This document shows, piece by piece, positions 17,872 through 29,135 of a stretch of DNA of 64,000 nt. Positions within the stretch are counted from its first letter, which is position 1, and each line of letters starts with the position of its first letter. The position numbers and the translations under genes were made by a program. The stretch comes from Pseudomonas sp. GV085. Lineage in GTDB: Bacteria > Pseudomonadota > Gammaproteobacteria > Pseudomonadales > Pseudomonadaceae. The stretch is from positions 1 to 64,000 of the forward strand of contig NZ_QAOV01000017.1 in assembly GCF_003050925.1 (NCBI RefSeq), in the 5' to 3' direction. The notes beneath the pieces are model-generated. The model had not been told where the DNA came from, ran no database searches, and saw nothing but the letters and a program-made list of their open reading frames with translations.

Positions 17872-19419
17872 TCACGCATGATCCAGCGTTGCAGCCAGGC
17901 TTGGCGTTCGAGCACTGATTCCCATGAAGCGCCGCACTCGTTCTCCTTTGGCATCGCATCGTATGGTTTCAGGGGCGGCATCCAGTTGGATATTACCGTT
18001 CTCCATGAACACGACCCGGTCGGATATCGACATGGCAAAGTCCATTTCGTGGGTCACGATCAGCATGGTCATGCCTTCTTTCGCCAGGTCGCGGATCACG
18101 CTCAGCACGTCGTTGACCAATTCCGGGTCGAGGGCCGAGGTCGGCTCGTCGAACAGCATGATCTGCGGCTCCATCGCCAGGGCTCGAGCGATCGCCACGC
18201 GCTGCTGTTGCCCGCCGGAGAGCTGGTGCGGGTACTTGTGGGCATGGGCCAGCAGGCCGACCTTGTCCAGTAGCGCATAGGCACGATGTTCACTCAGCTC
18301 GCCCGGCTGGCCGTGGTAACGCGGCGCCAGTGTGACGTTGTCGAGAATGGTGCGGTGCGGGAACAGGTTGAAGTTCTGGAACACCATGCCGATGTGCCGC
18401 ACGCCTTTGCGCAGGCGGGAGCCATTGGGTTTGTTCGAAGCCTCGATGAATTTTTCGCCGAACAACAGAATGTCGCCGGTATCGATGGTTTCCAGGCCGT
18501 TGACCGTGCGGATCAGCGAAGTCTTGCCGGAACCGGATGGCCCGATGATCGAGACCACCTGGCCGCATTCGACATTAAGGTCGATACCCAGCAGCACCTT
18601 GTGCGTGCCATAGCTCTTCTGGATGTTCTTCAGTTGCAGGATGGGCGTCGCGTTAGTGCCTGCTGCCTTGCGCGCAGTGTCGGGCAACGCTTCGGCGCTG
18701 GCCTTGAACCTGGCGATGGTGGACGCGTCGAGCGTGTGCGGCTTGCGCAGGTTCAGGTCCAGGTAGCGCTCCAGGCGCTGCAGGAAATAACCGAACACGG
18801 TGACGATCAACACGTAATAGACGCCTACCGCCGCCAGCGTTTCCATGACCAGGAAGTTGGTGGCATAGAGGCGTTGGCCGACTGTGAGGATTTCGGTCAG
18901 GGAAATGACCGAGACCAGCGATGTCAGCTTGACCACCGTGATGTATTCATTGATCAAGGTCGGCAGCGAAATACGGAAAGCCTGGGGGATCACGATCAGC
19001 CGTTGCATGCCCAACAGGCCGACACCCAGCGCACGCCCGGCTTCCTTCTGGCCCTTGGCCACGGAGATCAGGCCGCCACGATGGATTTCCGCCATGTACG
19101 CCGCTTCAGTGACCACCAGGGCCAGCAGGCCTGCGTAGAAGGGGTTGGACAGAATCGATCCGCTACCGGGAAACAATTGCGGCAGGTTGTAGACGAACAC
19201 CACCAGCACCAGCAACGGGATGCTGCGGAAGAACCAGATGTAGACCGCTGCGGGAATGCGCACCAAGGGCGATTGGGACAGCTTGGCCGTGGCCAGGACA
19301 AAACCCAGCAGCATGCCGATGAACCAGGCCAGGGCACTGAGCTGGACCACCGTGACGCAGGCACTCCAGAAGTCCGGCAGGGAGAACAGGGAGAAGAAAT
19401 ACGACCAATCGAATGGCAT
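17872..19419 (-). CDS. polar amino acid ABC transporter, fused permease and ATP-binding protein
   Basis: 515 aa fusion of two usually separate subunits. Residues 1-225 are a HisM/GlnP-type permease (about five helices; EAAYMAEIHRGG is the EAA loop). Residues 262-505 are a GlnQ-type ATPase with Walker A GPSGSGKTS, signature LSGGQQQR and Walker B IMLFDEPTSALD. It works with the binding protein encoded at 19484. The fusion means a homodimer could form the whole inner-membrane complex. Family members import amino acids, opines or related small cations; the substrate here is unknown. Confidence 0.9.
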   Translation of the reverse strand: MPFDWSYFFSLFSLPDFWSACVTVVQLSALAWFIGMLLGFVLATAKLSQSPLVRIPAAVYIWFFRSIPLLVLVVFVYNLPQLFPGSGSILSNPFYAGLLALVVTEAAYMAEIHRGGLISVAKGQKEAGRALGVGLLGMQRLIVIPQAFRISLPTLINEYITVVKLTSLVSVISLTEILTVGQRLYATNFLVMETLAAVGVYYVLIVTVFGYFLQRLERYLDLNLRKPHTLDASTIARFKASAEALPDTARKAAGTNATPILQLKNIQKSYGTHKVLLGIDLNVECGQVVSIIGPSGSGKTSLIRTVNGLETIDTGDILLFGEKFIEASNKPNGSRLRKGVRHIGMVFQNFNLFPHRTILDNVTLAPRYHGQPGELSEHRAYALLDKVGLLAHAHKYPHQLSGGQQQRVAIARALAMEPQIMLFDEPTSALDPELVNDVLSVIRDLAKEGMTMLIVTHEMDFAMSISDRVVFMENGNIQLDAAPETIRCDAKGERVRRFMGISARTPSLAATLDHA

Positions 19420-19483
19420 GGGGCACCTCGATCTGCCGCCCCGGTGCAGGGGAGGCAGATGACCAGACTACAAGGACAGGTTC

Positions 19484-20281
19484 TTAGTTGGCAGTCGGTT
19501 CTTCCAAACCATATTTCTTGAGGACTGCGGCGTATTCACCGCTCTTTTTGCTCTCCTCGAAGGCCTTCTGCACTGCCTGGAAGGTTTCGTCGTTACCTTT
19601 CTTGACGAAGATGCCCAGGGTTTGCTGATAGATCGGATGCTCGGTGGTGATCACGACCCGGCCGTTGGTCTTTTCCGCGATCATTTTTGCTGCGCCGGCG
19701 ATTTCGACCTGGGCCTGGATGTTCCTGGACAGCAGGGCCTGGGTCACTTCGGGGGCTGAGGGGTATTCGCTGACGGTGATCGCCCCTTTGTTGTTCGGCA
19801 CGCAGTATTCATCGGACAGCTTCCTGAATTCCTTGACCCAGGTCGTGCCCTGTTCCAGGCCCAGTTTCAAACCGCACAGGTCCTCAGGTTTTTTCGCATT
19901 GATCTCGCTGCCCTTGGGCACCATGACCGCGGCCCCGGTGTTGGCATAGGCGATGGTCTGGGCCTGGGTCTGGCGCTCCGGCGTGATGTACATGCCGGAA
20001 ATGATCGCGTCGTACTTGCCGGAGTTCAGGCCCAGGATCAGGCTCGGGAACTTGGTGTCGACGAACTCCACCTTGGCGTTCATCTGCTTGGCCAGAGCCG
20101 TTGCCAGCTCGGGGTCCGAACCCACCACATTCTTGTCCTTGTCGTAGGACTCGAAAGGAGGGTAGGTGATTTCCATGCCGACCTTGAACGTTTCTGCCGC
20201 GGCCATGCTCACCGTGGCACCGAACATGCCGGCTGCCAATACAGCCAGGCTCAAAAGGTTTTTCTTGTTGTTTTTCATCAT
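19484..20281 (-). CDS. periplasmic amino-acid-type substrate-binding protein
   Basis: 265 aa, SBP_bac_3 family. The signal peptide is basic MMKNNKKNLL, a hydrophobic core, and a cleavage site near MAAA-ETF. The mature start TFKVGMEITYPPFESYD is typical of family 3 binding proteins. It lies 64 bp upstream of the permease-ATPase and downstream of an oxygenase, in one minus-strand operon. The ligand cannot be assigned from sequence. Confidence 0.9.
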   Translation of the reverse strand: MMKNNKKNLLSLAVLAAGMFGATVSMAAAETFKVGMEITYPPFESYDKDKNVVGSDPELATALAKQMNAKVEFVDTKFPSLILGLNSGKYDAIISGMYITPERQTQAQTIAYANTGAAVMVPKGSEINAKKPEDLCGLKLGLEQGTTWVKEFRKLSDEYCVPNNKGAITVSEYPSAPEVTQALLSRNIQAQVEIAGAAKMIAEKTNGRVVITTEHPIYQQTLGIFVKKGNDETFQAVQKAFEESKKSGEYAAVLKKYGLEEPTAN

Positions 20282-20324
20282 GTACTGACTCCGGCGTAGG
20301 TAGGGGGGTAGCTGAAAATTTCAA

Positions 20325-21395
20325 TCAGGACGGTTGCGCCTGATTTTTCAAATGTCCGAAACTGGCGGGCTTGCGTGCCTTGCCTGGCAGCTGAACTTCC
20401 CCGTTGGCCACCCTCTGGCGCAGATACTGATAGGTCTGCAGCGCCTGGCCATACATGTGTTCGCCGATGGTGATTTCTTCGTAGTCCTTGCCTGCCTGGG
20501 CGAACCCGGGCAGCGGCTTGATCTGGGTGTGATAGTCGCAGGCATAAAACAGCGGAAAGGAATAGCGCTCCTCCTTCACGCTGCGCACCCGATGCGCAGT
20601 GGCAACGAAAGCGCCTGCCGTCATCACTTCCAGCATGTCGCCGATGTTGACGACAAAGGCATCGGCCATCGGTGGTGCATCGATCCATTGGCCAAGATCG
20701 TTCATCACCTCAAGGCCCGGTTTGTCGGCCAAAAGGATGGTGAAGCACTCGTAGTCAGTATGGGCGCCAAGACCCGGTGCATCATGGGCGGCACCGTCGA
20801 AGGGGTAGTGGATCAGGCGCAGCTTGGACGGCGGACGGGTGACCAGGCTGTCGAAATAGTTTTCTTCCAGGCCCAGGGTCAGGGCGAAGCCGCCGAACAG
20901 GCGCCGGCCCAAGGCGAAGATGGCTGCATAGTAGGCCTGTACCGACGCCTTGAAGCCTGACAGCTGCGGCCAGTCGTTGGGCCCCAGCAACGGGGTGTTG
21001 GCCAGCACCAGCGGGTCATCGGCCGGGACTTCGAAGCCGACGTCGAAGGCTTCCTTGTGGTCCGGCTTGCCTTTGGAATAGACCTCTTCGCCTTCGGGTA
21101 CAAAACCCTTGTGGGTTTGTGAGGTGCCGATGTAGTGGCGCATCTTGGTGTCGAAGGGCTGGTCGAAAAAGTCCTTGGCAGCCTGGCGCAGGTTGGCGAT
21201 CAGTTGCGGGTCGATGCCGTGATCGGTGATATAGAGGAACCCGACCTCGCTGGCGGCGCGCCCCAATTGCTCGGCCACGGCCAGGCGGTGTTCCAGTTCA
21301 ACGCTGAACAGACCGGCGATGTTGACCACCGGAATGCTGTTGAAGTTGGCTTTGTGTGTGTCAGTGCTGGCGCTGTTGTGTTTATTGTCAGGCAT
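20325..21395 (-). CDS. isopenicillin N synthase-like Fe(II)/2-oxoglutarate oxygenase
   Basis: 356 aa with the start at MPDNKHNS (21395); an upstream in-frame ATG adds 30 non-conserved residues. The N-terminal DIOX_N region contains IPVVNIAGLF. The catalytic jelly-roll has GAHTDYECFT (HxD), ATAHRVRS (second His) and ERYSFPLFY (RxS, 2OG binding). It hydroxylates or otherwise oxidises a small molecule in the cytoplasm. Its place between a TIM-barrel gene and an amino-acid uptake system suggests it acts on the imported compound. The substrate is unknown; plant and fungal 2OG oxygenases share this fold. Confidence 0.88.
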   Translation of the reverse strand: MPDNKHNSASTDTHKANFNSIPVVNIAGLFSVELEHRLAVAEQLGRAASEVGFLYITDHGIDPQLIANLRQAAKDFFDQPFDTKMRHYIGTSQTHKGFVPEGEEVYSKGKPDHKEAFDVGFEVPADDPLVLANTPLLGPNDWPQLSGFKASVQAYYAAIFALGRRLFGGFALTLGLEENYFDSLVTRPPSKLRLIHYPFDGAAHDAPGLGAHTDYECFTILLADKPGLEVMNDLGQWIDAPPMADAFVVNIGDMLEVMTAGAFVATAHRVRSVKEERYSFPLFYACDYHTQIKPLPGFAQAGKDYEEITIGEHMYGQALQTYQYLRQRVANGEVQLPGKARKPASFGHLKNQAQPS

Positions 21396-21409
21396 GACGC
21401 ATCGGCTCC

Positions 21410-22261
21410 CTAAGGATGGCTTGAGTGGCTGAAACGCTCGAAGTGTTCGCGCTCGGTCTGGCCCATCCACACGTTCAATGACCACAGGTCGGCGACCGGG
21501 ACATTGGTGAAGGGCAAATGATGCAGGTAGCCGTCGGCGCCGAATTCCGGGGTCAGGGTGCTGACCTGGTAATCGCGGGCTTGCTGCGAGCGCCAGATGC
21601 TTTCCCAGTGCTGCTGATGGAACGCCAGTTCTTTGGCATATTCGGGCGCCGCCGGGTGCGGAACCTGCGGGCCCTGGTCGTAACCGACCCGGGCCTGGAT
21701 ATGGTGAACCCGCTCGATGAAAGCGCTCAGGTCATCGGCCGGGTCATTCAACAGACGCTCGCAAGTCACGACCCAGTGGCTGATGTCACTGGTGAACAAC
21801 AAGTCGGGCAGTTGGCGGATCAACTCCAGGGTCACCCAGGGGTTGAACAGCGAACGCGAGCGGTGAGTCTCGAAACTGCAGACCTGGCCGTGCTTGCGCG
21901 CCAGATCCAGCGCCTGGCCAAAAAATTCAACTTGTTGTGGCAAGGACCAGCGATCGTTGCCCGCCAGCACGTTGACGAAGCGTGGGCCGAGTTCGGCAGC
22001 CCAGGCGAGTTTCTGGTCGAGGTCATCGAGGTGAACGGCGGGCGTTGCCGACTGGTCCGGCAGCACGTCGTACGCGGTGAAGACGGTGCTGATATAGCCC
22101 AGGCGATTGGCCTGGAGAAAAGCGCCGAACTCGGCCCGTTCACGGGCGTCCAGCGGCAGGCGTGCTTCCATGCCGTCAAAGCCCGCGTGCAGCAACTCCT
22201 CGAGCGCCTGAGCCTTGCTGGCGGTATAGCCCCACAGCGTGCGGAAAATTTCCAGCTTCAT
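21410..22261 (-). CDS. xylose-isomerase-like TIM barrel protein (sugar phosphate isomerase/epimerase family)
   Basis: 283 aa, AP_endonuc_2/xylose isomerase-like barrel. It starts MKLEIFRTLWGY. Candidate metal ligands are in CSFETHRSR (Glu, His), LLFTSDISHWV (Asp, His) and VHHIQARVG. It is the first gene of the minus-strand operon, 14 bp upstream of the oxygenase. Members isomerise, epimerise or cleave sugars and diverse catabolic intermediates. The joint context suggests a dedicated degradation route whose substrate I cannot name. Confidence 0.8.
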   Translation of the reverse strand: MKLEIFRTLWGYTASKAQALEELLHAGFDGMEARLPLDARERAEFGAFLQANRLGYISTVFTAYDVLPDQSATPAVHLDDLDQKLAWAAELGPRFVNVLAGNDRWSLPQQVEFFGQALDLARKHGQVCSFETHRSRSLFNPWVTLELIRQLPDLLFTSDISHWVVTCERLLNDPADDLSAFIERVHHIQARVGYDQGPQVPHPAAPEYAKELAFHQQHWESIWRSQQARDYQVSTLTPEFGADGYLHHLPFTNVPVADLWSLNVWMGQTEREHFERFSHSSHP

Positions 22262-22378
22262 CGGTGATCCTCAAAAATCCCAGGGTCTGCTGCAAAAGCA
22301 CTTCGACGGCGCCCGGCTGCGAAGAGGCTGGTTCGCTGTGGAGTCGATGTTAGGCACAGGCCGCGCGGTGAAAGAATC

Positions 22379-22430
22379 TGAAAGTTCAAATGAATACTTC
22401 AGACTTTCACTAACAAATAGCTAGCTATTT
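22379..22430. promoter_or_regulatory. candidate operators upstream of the TIM-barrel/oxygenase operon
   Basis: Two symmetric elements lie in an AT-rich patch ~120-170 bp from the TIM-barrel start. One is an inverted repeat TGAAAGT (22379-22385) / ACTTTCA (22403-22409). The other is a perfect 16-bp palindrome AAATAGCTAGCTATTT (22415-22430). They could bind a regulator of this operon or of the small ORF at 22455. No regulator gene is adjacent. Confidence 0.5.
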
Positions 22431-22454
22431 ATCTCGTTTGCCAGGAGGGGTTTT

Positions 22455-22592
22455 ATGGGCGAGAACGTGTCTACGTTGGCTATTAGCGAGAGATGCCATT
22501 GTTACGGCATCATTTTGAAGAGTTCCAAGCGACACCGGGCTGCTGAGGGTTCGCTTTTGACTGTGCTGCCTGTCGTGCAGGGCTGCAAGTGA
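22455..22592 (+). CDS. small ORF, 45 aa, with strong ribosome binding site (hypothetical)
   Basis: The ATG lies 4-5 bases after CCAGGAGGGGTTTT, an unusually complete Shine-Dalgarno. The ORF encodes MGENVSTLAISERCHCYG and continues to a TGA at 22590. It has three cysteines including a CHC, with a basic centre (KSSKRHR). I do not recognise it. It could be a genuine small protein or a leader peptide upstream of kup. Apart from this ORF and the palindromes, I see nothing definite in 22262-22840. Confidence 0.45.
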   Translation: MGENVSTLAISERCHCYGIILKSSKRHRAAEGSLLTVLPVVQGCK

Positions 22593-22840
22593 CTCAATAT
22601 GTCAGTCCGGCAATATCGAGCACACCCGGCACCGCCAGATCCAATCTGATGATTTGAATGGATAGAGTTCGTATCGCCGTAAATTTTTACGCATTCTTTA
22701 CGACTGCCGTTTCAGCCCTCAAAGATACTGGCCGCGACTTTTCAGATCGTCCATGCGCCTCGAGGCTTCAGTGGCCTGGGCATATTGTTTTGCCCAAGGA
22801 TGGCATGCACTTCCTCCCCGCAATTCGAGAGAAGCGACCC

Positions 22841-24742
22841 TTGAGTGAAACAGCAATCGGAGCACATGAAAACCCGCAATCCAAAACGTCAGGACTGGGC
22901 CTGCTCGTTGCCGCGGTCGGAGTGGTTTACGGGGACATTGGCACCAGCCCTCTGTACACGTTGAAAGAAGTATTTTCTGGTCACTATGGCGTTCAGGCCA
23001 ACCACGACGGCGTGTTGGGTATTCTGTCGTTGGTCTTCTGGTCACTGATTTGGGTCGTCTCGATCAAATACGTGCTGTTCATCCTGCGTGCCGACAACCA
23101 GGGCGAAGGCGGCATCATGGCCTTGACGGCTTTAGCCCGCCGCGCGGCCGCCCCTTATCCGCGCATGAGTAAAATACTCGTTCTGCTTGGCCTGTTCGGT
23201 GCGGCGCTTTTTTACGGGGACAGCATGATCACCCCGGCCATTTCGGTGCTCTCTGCGGTTGAAGGTCTACAACTGGCGTTTGACGGAATCGAACACTGGG
23301 TCGTGCCCTTGTCAGTGATCGTGCTGGTGGCGCTGTTCTTGATACAGAAACACGGCACCGCTCGCATCGGTATCCTGTTCGGCCCAGTGATGGTGCTGTG
23401 GTTTGTCGTGCTGGGTGCGCTGGGGATCTATGGCATTTTCCAGCGACCGGAAGTATTGCAAGCGCTCAATCCGTACTGGGGAGCGCATTTTTTTATCGCT
23501 CATCCGGGAATCGGTGTGGCCATCCTTGGGGCAGTGGTACTCGCGCTGACGGGCGCCGAAGCACTGTATGCAGACATGGGACACTTCGGTCGCAAACCCA
23601 TTGCCCGCGCGTGGTTCATTTTGGTACTGCCAGGACTTGTACTCAACTATTTTGGTCAAGGTGCCTTGATCCTGGAAAACCCTGAGGCGGTGCGCAATCC
23701 ATTTTATTTGCTCGCGCCGGGCTGGGCACTGCTGCCGATGGTCGCACTCTCCACACTGGCTACCATCATCGCCTCTCAAGCCGTGATCTCAGGCGCATTT
23801 TCCCTGACCCACCAGGCCATCCAGCTTGGGTATGTTCCTCGCATGTTTATCCAGCACACCTCCAGCCTGGAGCAGGGACAGATCTACATCGGCACGGTCA
23901 ACTGGGCATTGATGGTCGGTGTTGTGCTGCTGGTGCTTGGTTTCGAGTCGTCCAGTGCATTGGCCGCCGCTTATGGGGTCGCTGTGACGGGCACCATGTT
24001 GATCACCACCATCCTGTCCTCGGCTGTCGTCCTGTTGCTATGGAAAACCCCGCGCTGGCTGGCCATTCCGATGCTGCTCGGTTTTCTGCTGGTAGACAGC
24101 CTGTACTTCGCGGCCAATGCTCCGAAGATCTTCCAGGGCGGTGCGTTCCCGGTGATTGCCGGTATTGGCCTGTTCATTTTGATGACCACCTGGAAACGGG
24201 GCCGCAAGATCATTGTTGAACGGCTGGACGAAACCGCGCTGCCTCTACCAGTATTCATCGGTAGCATCCGCACGCAGCCTCCTCATCGTGTACAAGGTAC
24301 GGCGGTATTTCTGACAGCCAGGTCCGATGCCGTTCCGCATGCGCTGCTGCACAACCTTTTGCATAACCAGGTTTTGCATGAGCAAGTGGTGTTGCTCACC
24401 GTGGTGTCTGAAGACAGCCCTCGTGTGAGTGCTGATCGACGGTTTGAGGTTCAAGCATATGGCGAAGGGTTCTTCCGGGTCAGCCTGCACTTCGGCTTTA
24501 TCGAGGAGCCCGATGTCCCTTTGGCGTTGAGTCTCTGTCACTTGGCTGAGCTGGACTTCAGTCCGATGCGCACCACCTATTTCCTGAGCCGGGAAACGGT
24601 GATCCCGACCAAGCGCATCGGCATGGCCCGTTGGCGAGAAGGCCTGTTCGCCTTTTTACTCAAGAACGCCAACAGCAACCTCAAGTACTTCAAGTTGCCG
24701 TTGAATCGGGTGATAGAGCTGGGCACACAGGTTGAGATGTAA
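22841..24742 (+). CDS. kup: potassium uptake protein Kup
   Basis: 633 aa from a TTG at 22841, which has GAGAAG upstream. Longer in-frame starts (22658, 22805) would add residues unlike the family, and E. coli Kup is 622 aa. About twelve membrane helices fill residues 15-440. The core begins GLLVAAVGVVYGDIGTSPLY, the Kup signature. The C-terminal ~190 residues are the hydrophilic cytoplasmic tail. It imports K+ with protons. It is monocistronic, with no other potassium genes nearby. Confidence 0.93.
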   Translation: MSETAIGAHENPQSKTSGLGLLVAAVGVVYGDIGTSPLYTLKEVFSGHYGVQANHDGVLGILSLVFWSLIWVVSIKYVLFILRADNQGEGGIMALTALARRAAAPYPRMSKILVLLGLFGAALFYGDSMITPAISVLSAVEGLQLAFDGIEHWVVPLSVIVLVALFLIQKHGTARIGILFGPVMVLWFVVLGALGIYGIFQRPEVLQALNPYWGAHFFIAHPGIGVAILGAVVLALTGAEALYADMGHFGRKPIARAWFILVLPGLVLNYFGQGALILENPEAVRNPFYLLAPGWALLPMVALSTLATIIASQAVISGAFSLTHQAIQLGYVPRMFIQHTSSLEQGQIYIGTVNWALMVGVVLLVLGFESSSALAAAYGVAVTGTMLITTILSSAVVLLLWKTPRWLAIPMLLGFLLVDSLYFAANAPKIFQGGAFPVIAGIGLFILMTTWKRGRKIIVERLDETALPLPVFIGSIRTQPPHRVQGTAVFLTARSDAVPHALLHNLLHNQVLHEQVVLLTVVSEDSPRVSADRRFEVQAYGEGFFRVSLHFGFIEEPDVPLALSLCHLAELDFSPMRTTYFLSRETVIPTKRIGMARWREGLFAFLLKNANSNLKYFKLPLNRVIELGTQVEM

Positions 24743-24961
24743 GGAATTCTGCTAGCTTGTACTTCCCCGACTTTCCCCACGGGATGTGGAAAAAAAGATG
24801 AAAAATCGACGGGCGCTCACCAACGGTTCCCGGACTCGTCAGAACGCTCCAGGGGCCAACTCCATCGCCACTACAGTGGACAACGCCAAACATCAGGCCC
24901 AACTGAGCGGCGTGCTTATAAAAGGGGCATCTGCCTTTTCGTGATTCGAGCAATTGATCTA

Positions 24962-25072
24962 CTAGAGGAGGCCATCACCAGTCCTCACTTTTGCGCGAAT
25001 CACGTAGGAGCTCCAGAGGGTGTAAATCAGGATCACCGACAGGATGAATAGCGCGCCGAAGTATCGAATCCT
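24962..25072 (-). pseudogene. C-terminal remnant of a membrane protein (possibly a permease)
   Basis: The minus-strand reading gives a hydrophobic helix (RYFGALFILSVILIYTLW) followed by a basic tail and a TAG. The sequence upstream in the same frame becomes proline-rich and non-membrane. It looks like the 3' end of a transporter gene whose body is gone. The NCS1 (nucleobase/hydantoin permease) family is a guess based on the hydrolase remnant beside it. The rest of 24743-25113 has nothing else I recognise. Confidence 0.45.
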
Positions 25073-25113
25073 GCGCGGTCCTGGGGGTGGCCGGCGGGTG
25101 GGTAAACACCTAG

Positions 25114-25302
25114 GGGACCGTCAGTGGCGCCGGACATGACGCGATCCACCTGGCGCGGTACTGCCCGACGGCCATGGTGTTCATCCCGTGCGTGGGCGGC
25201 CTGAGTCACAACGAAGCCGAAGACGTACTGCCCGAAGACGTGCGCCAGGGCACGGATGTTTTGCTCAACGCTGTGTTGGCCCGCGCCGGGAAAATCGACT
25301 GA
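25114..25302 (+). pseudogene. 3' remnant of an M20-family amidohydrolase (N-carbamoyl amino acid hydrolase/beta-ureidopropionase type)
   Basis: From just after an in-frame TAG (25111) the reading frame gives GTVSGAGHDAIHLARYCPTA, then MVFIPCVGGLSHNEAEDV, and ends at a TGA at 25300. SGAGHDA and GLSHNEAE are the conserved C-terminal motifs of Zn-dependent M20 carbamoylase/allantoate amidohydrolases, which are normally ~410 aa. Only 62 codons remain and there is no start region, so it is a deletion remnant. Confidence 0.8.
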
Positions 25303-25358
25303 ACGCAGGCCCACATTGTCCGATGTTGACCACACATTTTTGGTTCAACACAGTCAAG

Positions 25359-25386
25359 TGTGGGAGCGGGCTTGCTCGCGAAGAAC
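25359..25386. repeat. single REP element
   Basis: TGTGGGAGCGGGCTTGCTCG, continuing CGAAGAACG, matches the Pseudomonas REP hairpin. It lies between the hydrolase remnant and the sigma-54 regulator gene. Confidence 0.8.
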
Positions 25387-25512
25387 GATAACTCGGTCTA
25401 TCTGGTGAATTACAAGCGCCCTACGGCACTTGCCATAGCCCTTACGTTAACGTAAAGATTGCGCCAGGGCGCCAACGTATGAAGGCGCAGGGCGGATGAC
25501 CCGGAGCGCTTG

Positions 25513-27413
<1,901 letters not shown>

Positions 27414-27417
<4 letters not shown>

Positions 27418-29135
27418 TGCAGCGCTTGATCGTTCGGCTGATCGACAGCCAGAACCCCGAGGCGCTGCAAGCGTCACTGCGCTGGCTGTACAGCTTCGTG
27501 CGCCCCCATCGTCTGGCGATTGCCGGGCTGCTGGGCCTGTCGGTGTGCGCCTCGGCGCTGGTGCTGGTGCAGCCGTGGCTGACCAAACTGTTGATCGATG
27601 ATGGCCTGTTGGCGCGCAATTTCCCGATGCTGGTATTGATCGCCGGGCTGATGATCGTGGCCGGGTTGCTGGGCACGGCGCTCTCGGGCATCAACCGCTA
27701 CCTGCACACGCGACTGTCCGGGCGCATGCTGTTTGCCTTGCGCGACGACCTGTACCGGCATTTGCAAACCCTGTCGCCGAGCTTCTACGGCCAGCGGCGC
27801 ATCGGCGACCTGATGTCGCGCCTCGATGGCGACGTCGCGGAAATCCAGCGGTTCGCCGTGGACTCGCTGTTCTCGGCGGTGTCGAGTGTGATCGGTCTGG
27901 TGGTTGCCATCGCGATGCTGTTGACGTTGTCGTGGAAACTCTCGCTGCTGGCGGTGGTGCTGATTCCCCTCGATGTCCTCTGGCTGCGCTGGATGCGGCG
28001 CAAGGTCGAGCGCGATGTGCGGCAGTTGCGCGAGCGTTCGGCGGACATGTCGTCGTTCATGGTCGAGACGCTGCCGGTGATGAAGTTCATCCAGTCCGCC
28101 GGCCAGCAACAGCGCGAAGCGCGGCGCCTCGAGACGCTGGGGCAGGGCTACATGAGCCAGTTGCTGCGCCTGCAAGTCACCGAGTTTTTCACCCAGGCCG
28201 TGCCCGGTACGCTGACCTCGCTGTCCCGGGCCTGCGCATTTCTGATCGGCGGTTACTGGGTGGTGCAGGGCACCTGGCAGCTCGGTGCCCTGATTGCCTT
28301 TTCCACCTACCTGGGCATGGCCGTGGGGCCGGTGCAAAGCCTGCTCGGGCTGTACGTTGCCATTCAGCGGATGACCGTCAGCCTCGGCCGGGTCATGGAG
28401 TTGCGCGGCGAACAACCGACCGTGTCGACGCCTGTCACGCCACGCCCGATGCCGAGTTCCGGTGACCTCTGGTTCGACAACGTGCACTTTGCCCATCCCG
28501 GTCGCCAGTCGACCCTGCGCGGCATCGAAGCACGGATCCCCTACGGCTTGAAAGTGGCCCTCAGCGGCGGCTCCGGCGTGGGTAAATCCACCCTGATCGA
28601 CCTGCTGCAACGTCATCACGATCCACAATCGGGCCGGGTCCTGCTGGGTGATGTCGATCTGCGCGAACTGGATCTGTTCCAGTTGCGTCGGCGCATTGCC
28701 ATCGTCAGCCAGGACATCGTGCTGTTTCGCGGCAGCCTCGCCGACAACCTGGCCTACGCGGTGCCGGACGCCAGCCGCGAGGCGATTGCCGACGTGGCGC
28801 GGCTGGCGCAACTCGACAGCCTGATCGAGTCCTTGCCCGAAGGCCTCGACAGTCCGTTGGGCGAGCGCGGTCAGCAGTTGTCCGGTGGGCAGAAGCAACG
28901 CATCGCGATTGCCCGTGCGCTGTTGCAGGACCCTTTGATTCTGGTGCTCGATGAAGCCACGTCCGCGGTGGATGAAGCCACCGAGCGCGAAGTCATCGAC
29001 GCCATCGACCGCTTGTTTGCCGGGCGCACGCGCATCCTGATCAGCCATCGCCCATCAACCCTGGCCGATGCCGATCTGCGTTTCGAATTGCTCGACGGCG
29101 TGCTGACCTCGAAAACGGTGCTGCATGAAACCTGA
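27414..29135 (+). CDS. qhpF: QHNDH maturation ABC transporter QhpF
   Basis: 573 aa half-transporter. Residues 1-310 are an ABC type-1 membrane domain with six helices. Residues 340-573 are the ATPase, with Walker A GGSGVGKST, signature LSGGQKQR and Walker B ILVLDEATSAVD. In QHNDH biogenesis, QhpF is thought to be needed for export of the modified gamma subunit QhpC, which lacks a Sec signal. Its coupling to the qhpE protease and qhpG flavoprotein fits this exactly. It overlaps the regulator by 4 nt and qhpE by 11 nt. Confidence 0.88.

Noticed and set aside
24760..24800. Possible terminator after kup (CCCCAC...GTGG followed by A-run)
   Set aside because: On the plus strand the hairpin is followed by A rather than T, and the stem is short and imperfect.
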